Part shown: in pieces, positions 61,095 to 64,000 of the stretch | How the letters are laid out: each line of letters starts with the position of its first letter | Numbering within the stretch: the stretch's first letter is position 1 | NCBI RefSeq assembly: GCF_900094585.1 | Contig: NZ_FMAG01000013.1 | Span: forward strand, 62,001-126,000 | Origin: Martinezella multihospitum | GTDB lineage: Bacteria; Pseudomonadota; Alphaproteobacteria; Rhizobiales; Rhizobiaceae | Direction: 5' to 3' | DNA length: 64,000 nt | Program-made: the position numbers and the translations under genes | The notes under the pieces: generated by a model | The model's database searches: none | Told to the model about the DNA's origin: nothing | Seen by the model: the letters and a program-made list of their open reading frames with translations, nothing else

Positions 61095-61982
61095 TTAGAA
61101 TATTTGCTCGCGCAAGATGCCAAGGAGATATTGCCCATAGGCATTCTTCTTCAGGGGATCGGCAAGCACCTCGACATCAGACGCACTGATCCAGCCGCTG
61201 CGATAGGCGATCTCTTCGGGGCAAGCCACCTTCAGGCCCTGCCGGTTCTCGATCGTCGCAATGTAATGGCTGGCCTCCAGCATCGATTCATGCGTACCGG
61301 TATCGAGCCAGGCATAGCCGCGGCCCATCGTCTGGACGTCCAGCCGGCCGGCCTGCAGATAGTGAACATTGACATCGGTGATCTCCAGCTCGCCGCGCGG
61401 CGACGGACGGGTGGATTTCGCGACGTCGACGACGCTTTCATCGTAGAAATAGAGGCCGGTAACCGCATAATTGCTTTTCGGCATCTTCGGCTTTTCCTCC
61501 AGGCTGATCGCCCGGCCGCTCTGATCGAACTCGACCACGCCATAGCGATGCGGATCCTGCACGTGATAGGCAAAGACGGTCGCACCCGTTTCCTTGGCGC
61601 TCGCCTCGTGCAGCAATCGGGTAAAATCATGTCCGTAAAAAATGTTGTCTCCCAGAACCAGGGCAGACGGCGCGCCATCCAGAAACGCTTCGCCGATCAG
61701 GAAGGCCTGGGCAAGACCGTCGGGGCTGGGCTGAACGGCATAGTCAAGCTTGATGCCCCATTGGCTGCCGTCGCCGAGCAGTTGTTCGAAGCGGGGCGTG
61801 TCCTGCGGCGTCGAGATGATGAGGATCTCGCGGATACCCGCCAGCATCAGCGTCGTCAGCGGATAGTAGATCATCGGTTTATCGTAGATCGGCAGGAGCT
61901 GCTTGCTGACCGCAAGTGTCAGCGGATAGAGGCGTGTTCCCGATCCGCCGGCGAGTATGATTCCTTTGCGTGCCTTCGTCAT
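61095..61982 (-). CDS. rfbA: Glucose-1-phosphate thymidylyltransferase
   Basis: A 295-aa nucleotidyltransferase making dTDP-glucose. The signature GIILAGGSGTRLYPLTLAVSKQLLPIYDKPM is at about 7-37; ALVLGDNIFYGHDF and GYAWLDTGTHESML are typical. ATG at 61982 is chosen; upstream in-frame sequence has no similarity. It lies 61 bp upstream of rfbC. Confidence 0.94.
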   Translation of the reverse strand: MTKARKGIILAGGSGTRLYPLTLAVSKQLLPIYDKPMIYYPLTTLMLAGIREILIISTPQDTPRFEQLLGDGSQWGIKLDYAVQPSPDGLAQAFLIGEAFLDGAPSALVLGDNIFYGHDFTRLLHEASAKETGATVFAYHVQDPHRYGVVEFDQSGRAISLEEKPKMPKSNYAVTGLYFYDESVVDVAKSTRPSPRGELEITDVNVHYLQAGRLDVQTMGRGYAWLDTGTHESMLEASHYIATIENRQGLKVACPEEIAYRSGWISASDVEVLADPLKKNAYGQYLLGILREQIF

Positions 61983-62067
61983 GTTCCTGCGTCTCGTCCT
62001 TAGTACATCTGCCTCTATTTCACCGGCGGGAGGGCACGGCCGGAAATCATCGGCAACATTACAGTTT

Positions 62068-62970
62068 TCAATTCCCTGCAGCCCGCAATCTCGCCAGGAC
62101 GTCATCGACGCCCTCCTGCCAGAGAGGAAGAGCAATATCAAAGCGATCCATCAGCTTTCGACAATCCAGCCGCGAATTGGCCGGCCGCTTGGCAGGGGTC
62201 GGATATTCTGCCGTCGATATCGGCTTCAGCGCATCGAGAGACAACGCAAGCTTGACGTTTGCTGCCAATGCCTCACGAACGATATGCGCGGCGTACCCAT
62301 ACCAGGAGGTGCTGCCCTGTGCGGTGAGGTGATAGGTTCCCGAGAGATCGTCGGCGGCTCGCGAAGCCGTCATGCGCTCGATCACCGTGCGTGTGACATC
62401 CGCGATCAGGAACGCCGACGTCGGTGCGCCCACCTGGTCGGCAACAATGTTCAATGCGCTTCTTTCGCCGGCCAGTCGAAGAATGGTCTTCAGGAAATTG
62501 CTGCCATGATGACCATAGACCCAGCTGGTGCGCAAAATGGCATGCTGTACGCCGGAGGCGCGCACTGCCTCCTCGCCCAGCCACTTGCTTTCACCATAGA
62601 CGGACTGCGGATTGACCGGATCGCTCTCCACATAGGGATCGGCCTTCGTGCCGTCGAAGACGTAGTCCGTCGAGTAATGGATGAGCAAGGCGCCGTTATC
62701 GGCCGCCCACTGCGCCAATATCCCCGGAGCGGTGGCATTGACCGCCATCGCCTGCTCTTTATCGCTCTCGGCCCGGTCCACCGCCGTATAAGCAGCCGGA
62801 TTGACGATGATGCCGGGTTTATGCTCGTCGAGAGCGGCAAGGATGCTTCTTTCGCTGGCCAGATCCATGTCCGCGCGCGTCAGGGCAATGACATTCCCCA
62901 CGACGCCGAGCGAATGTTGCAGCTCGAAACCGACTTGGCCGTTGGCGCCGGTGACCAGAATGGCGCTCAC
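62068..62970 (-). CDS. rfbD: dTDP-4-dehydrorhamnose reductase
   Basis: A 300-aa SDR of the extended type. ILVTGANGQVGFELQ is the NAD(P)-binding loop; HYSTDYVFDGTKADPYVE has the catalytic Tyr-region; VYGESKWLGEEAV carries Tyr-x3-Lys. It makes dTDP-L-rhamnose. It starts at GTG with GAGG before it and overlaps rfbB by four bases (GTGA). Confidence 0.94.
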   Translation of the reverse strand: MSAILVTGANGQVGFELQHSLGVVGNVIALTRADMDLASERSILAALDEHKPGIIVNPAAYTAVDRAESDKEQAMAVNATAPGILAQWAADNGALLIHYSTDYVFDGTKADPYVESDPVNPQSVYGESKWLGEEAVRASGVQHAILRTSWVYGHHGSNFLKTILRLAGERSALNIVADQVGAPTSAFLIADVTRTVIERMTASRAADDLSGTYHLTAQGSTSWYGYAAHIVREALAANVKLALSLDALKPISTAEYPTPAKRPANSRLDCRKLMDRFDIALPLWQEGVDDVLARLRAAGN

Positions 62971-64000
62971 AACTCAACCTCGTACTGCTTGCCGACCCAT
63001 TCACGATAGGCGCCGCTGATGACGTTGCGAACCCAGTCCTGGTTTTGCAGATACCATTCGATCGTCTTGCGAATGCCGGTCTCGAACGTCTCTTCAGGCT
63101 TCCAGCCGAGTTCGCGTTCGAGCTTGCGGGCATCGATCGCATAGCGACGATCGTGACCCGGCCTATCCTTCACAAAGGTGATCTGATCGCTATAGCGACT
63201 GCCGTCGGCCTTGGGCCGAAGCTCATCGAGGATCGCACAGATGGTATGTACGACATCAAGATTGGGCTTTTCGTTCCAACCACCGACATTATAGGTCTCG
63301 CCAACCGTGCCGGCTTCCAGCACACGGCGAATGGCGCTGCAGTGGTCCCGGACGTACAGCCAATCACGGATCTGCTGGCCATCGCCATAAATCGGCAGGC
63401 TCTTTCCCGAAAGCGCGTTCAGGATCACCAGCGGGATCAATTTTTCCGGAAAATGATAAGGTCCGTAATTGTTGCTGCAGTTGGTCGTTAAGACAGGCAG
63501 ACCATAGGTATGATGCCAAGCACGCACCAGATGGTCAGAAGCAGCCTTGCTGGCGGAATAGGGACTGTTCGGCTCATAGCGGTTGAGCTCGCTGAACGGC
63601 GCATCGTCCTTCGACAAGGTGCCGTAGACCTCGTCCGTCGAGACATGAAGAAAACGGAAGCCTTGCTTCTCCCCGTCCGGCAAGCCATCCCAATGGCCGC
63701 GCACGGCTTCCAGCAGATTGAAGGTCCCGACGATATTCGTCTGGATGAAATCTCCTGGGCCGTGGATAGAGCGATCGACATGACTTTCAGCCGCGAAATT
63801 GATGACCGCACGCGGCTTATGAATCGAGAGCAAATCGCTCACCAGCTCCCGATCGCCGATATCGCCATGCACGAACACATGGCGACTGTCGCTCTTCAGC
63901 TCCTTCAGCGTATCCAGATTACCGGCATAAGTCAGCTTGTCGAGGTTAACGACCGTCTCATCGTGACGTTCAAGCCAATCAAGAACGAAGTTTCCGCCAA
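62967..64000 (-). CDS. rfbB: dTDP-glucose 4,6-dehydratase, 5' end beyond window
   Basis: At least 344 residues; the first 10-20 are beyond the right edge (the window begins at GGNFVLDWLERHDETVVNLDKLTYAGN). Typical motifs: FAAESHVDRSI, HVSTDEVYGTL, YSASKAASDHLVRAW (Tyr-x3-Lys) and NNYGPYHFPEKLIPL. It dehydrates dTDP-glucose to dTDP-4-keto-6-deoxyglucose. First gene in this window of the leftward rfbB-rfbD-rfbA-rfbC operon. Confidence 0.94.
   Translation of the reverse strand, partial: GGNFVLDWLERHDETVVNLDKLTYAGNLDTLKELKSDSRHVFVHGDIGDRELVSDLLSIHKPRAVINFAAESHVDRSIHGPGDFIQTNIVGTFNLLEAVRGHWDGLPDGEKQGFRFLHVSTDEVYGTLSKDDAPFSELNRYEPNSPYSASKAASDHLVRAWHHTYGLPVLTTNCSNNYGPYHFPEKLIPLVILNALSGKSLPIYGDGQQIRDWLYVRDHCSAIRRVLEAGTVGETYNVGGWNEKPNLDVVHTICAILDELRPKADGSRYSDQITFVKDRPGHDRRYAIDARKLERELGWKPEETFETGIRKTIEWYLQNQDWVRNVISGAYREWVGKQYEVEL

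Overview
The window looks like chromosome or chromid/megaplasmid DNA of a Rhizobium-type alphaproteobacterium (Rhizobiaceae). The basis is the overall gene content: a GC-rich background, an erythritol locus of the rhizobial/Brucella type, a NolR-like ArsR regulator, Tad-type and DUF1402 proteins, and exopolysaccharide-type genes. The species cannot be fixed from the sequence alone.

Layout. 0-5.4 kb: a sugar-acid module. A hydroxyisobutyrate-dehydrogenase-like gene (cut by the left edge), gluconokinase and gluconate 5-dehydrogenase run leftward. A D-2-hydroxyacid dehydrogenase and L-idonate 5-dehydrogenase run rightward. A GlcG-like protein and an SMP-30 lactonase follow as a second divergent pair. 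Both divergent promoters carry the same palindrome, TGTTATCGATAACA. 5.6-27 kb: mixed chromosomal genes. These are a NolR-like regulator, a queC-queD-queE operon, an aldo/keto reductase with a LysR regulator, an XRE regulator, a TadG-like VWA protein, an MHYT-GGDEF-EAL c-di-GMP protein, a GH3 beta-glucosidase, three secreted proteins, a GT29-like protein, a ROK regulator, a glycerophosphodiesterase, and a flippase plus pyruvyltransferase pair.

27-46.8 kb: a large polyol locus. eryA-eryB-eryC-eryD and eryR(deoR)-eryH-eryI run leftward and encode a full route from erythritol to D-erythrose-4-phosphate. A DUF2291 protein and a ribose-type ABC transporter (eryE-eryF-eryG) run rightward, followed by a second regulator/kinase/flavin-dehydrogenase cassette, a class II aldolase and a mannitol-dehydrogenase-family enzyme. 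Short repeated motifs upstream of several of these genes suggest one regulon.

46.9-60.3 kb: an AT-rich, probably transferred surface-polysaccharide island. It holds a methyltransferase, three glycosyltransferases (one with four copies of a HY...EGR.P repeat), a decayed IS3-family element, a carbohydrate sulfotransferase, KpsT- and KpsM-like export subunits, and cysD plus a cysN-cysC fusion for making PAPS. Together these look like a sulfated capsule or LPS-type system with its own activated-sulfate supply. A gene-poor gap of about 1.6 kb separates the two export genes. 60.5-64 kb: GC-rich rfbB-rfbD-rfbA-rfbC (dTDP-L-rhamnose synthesis), leftward, with rfbB cut by the right edge.
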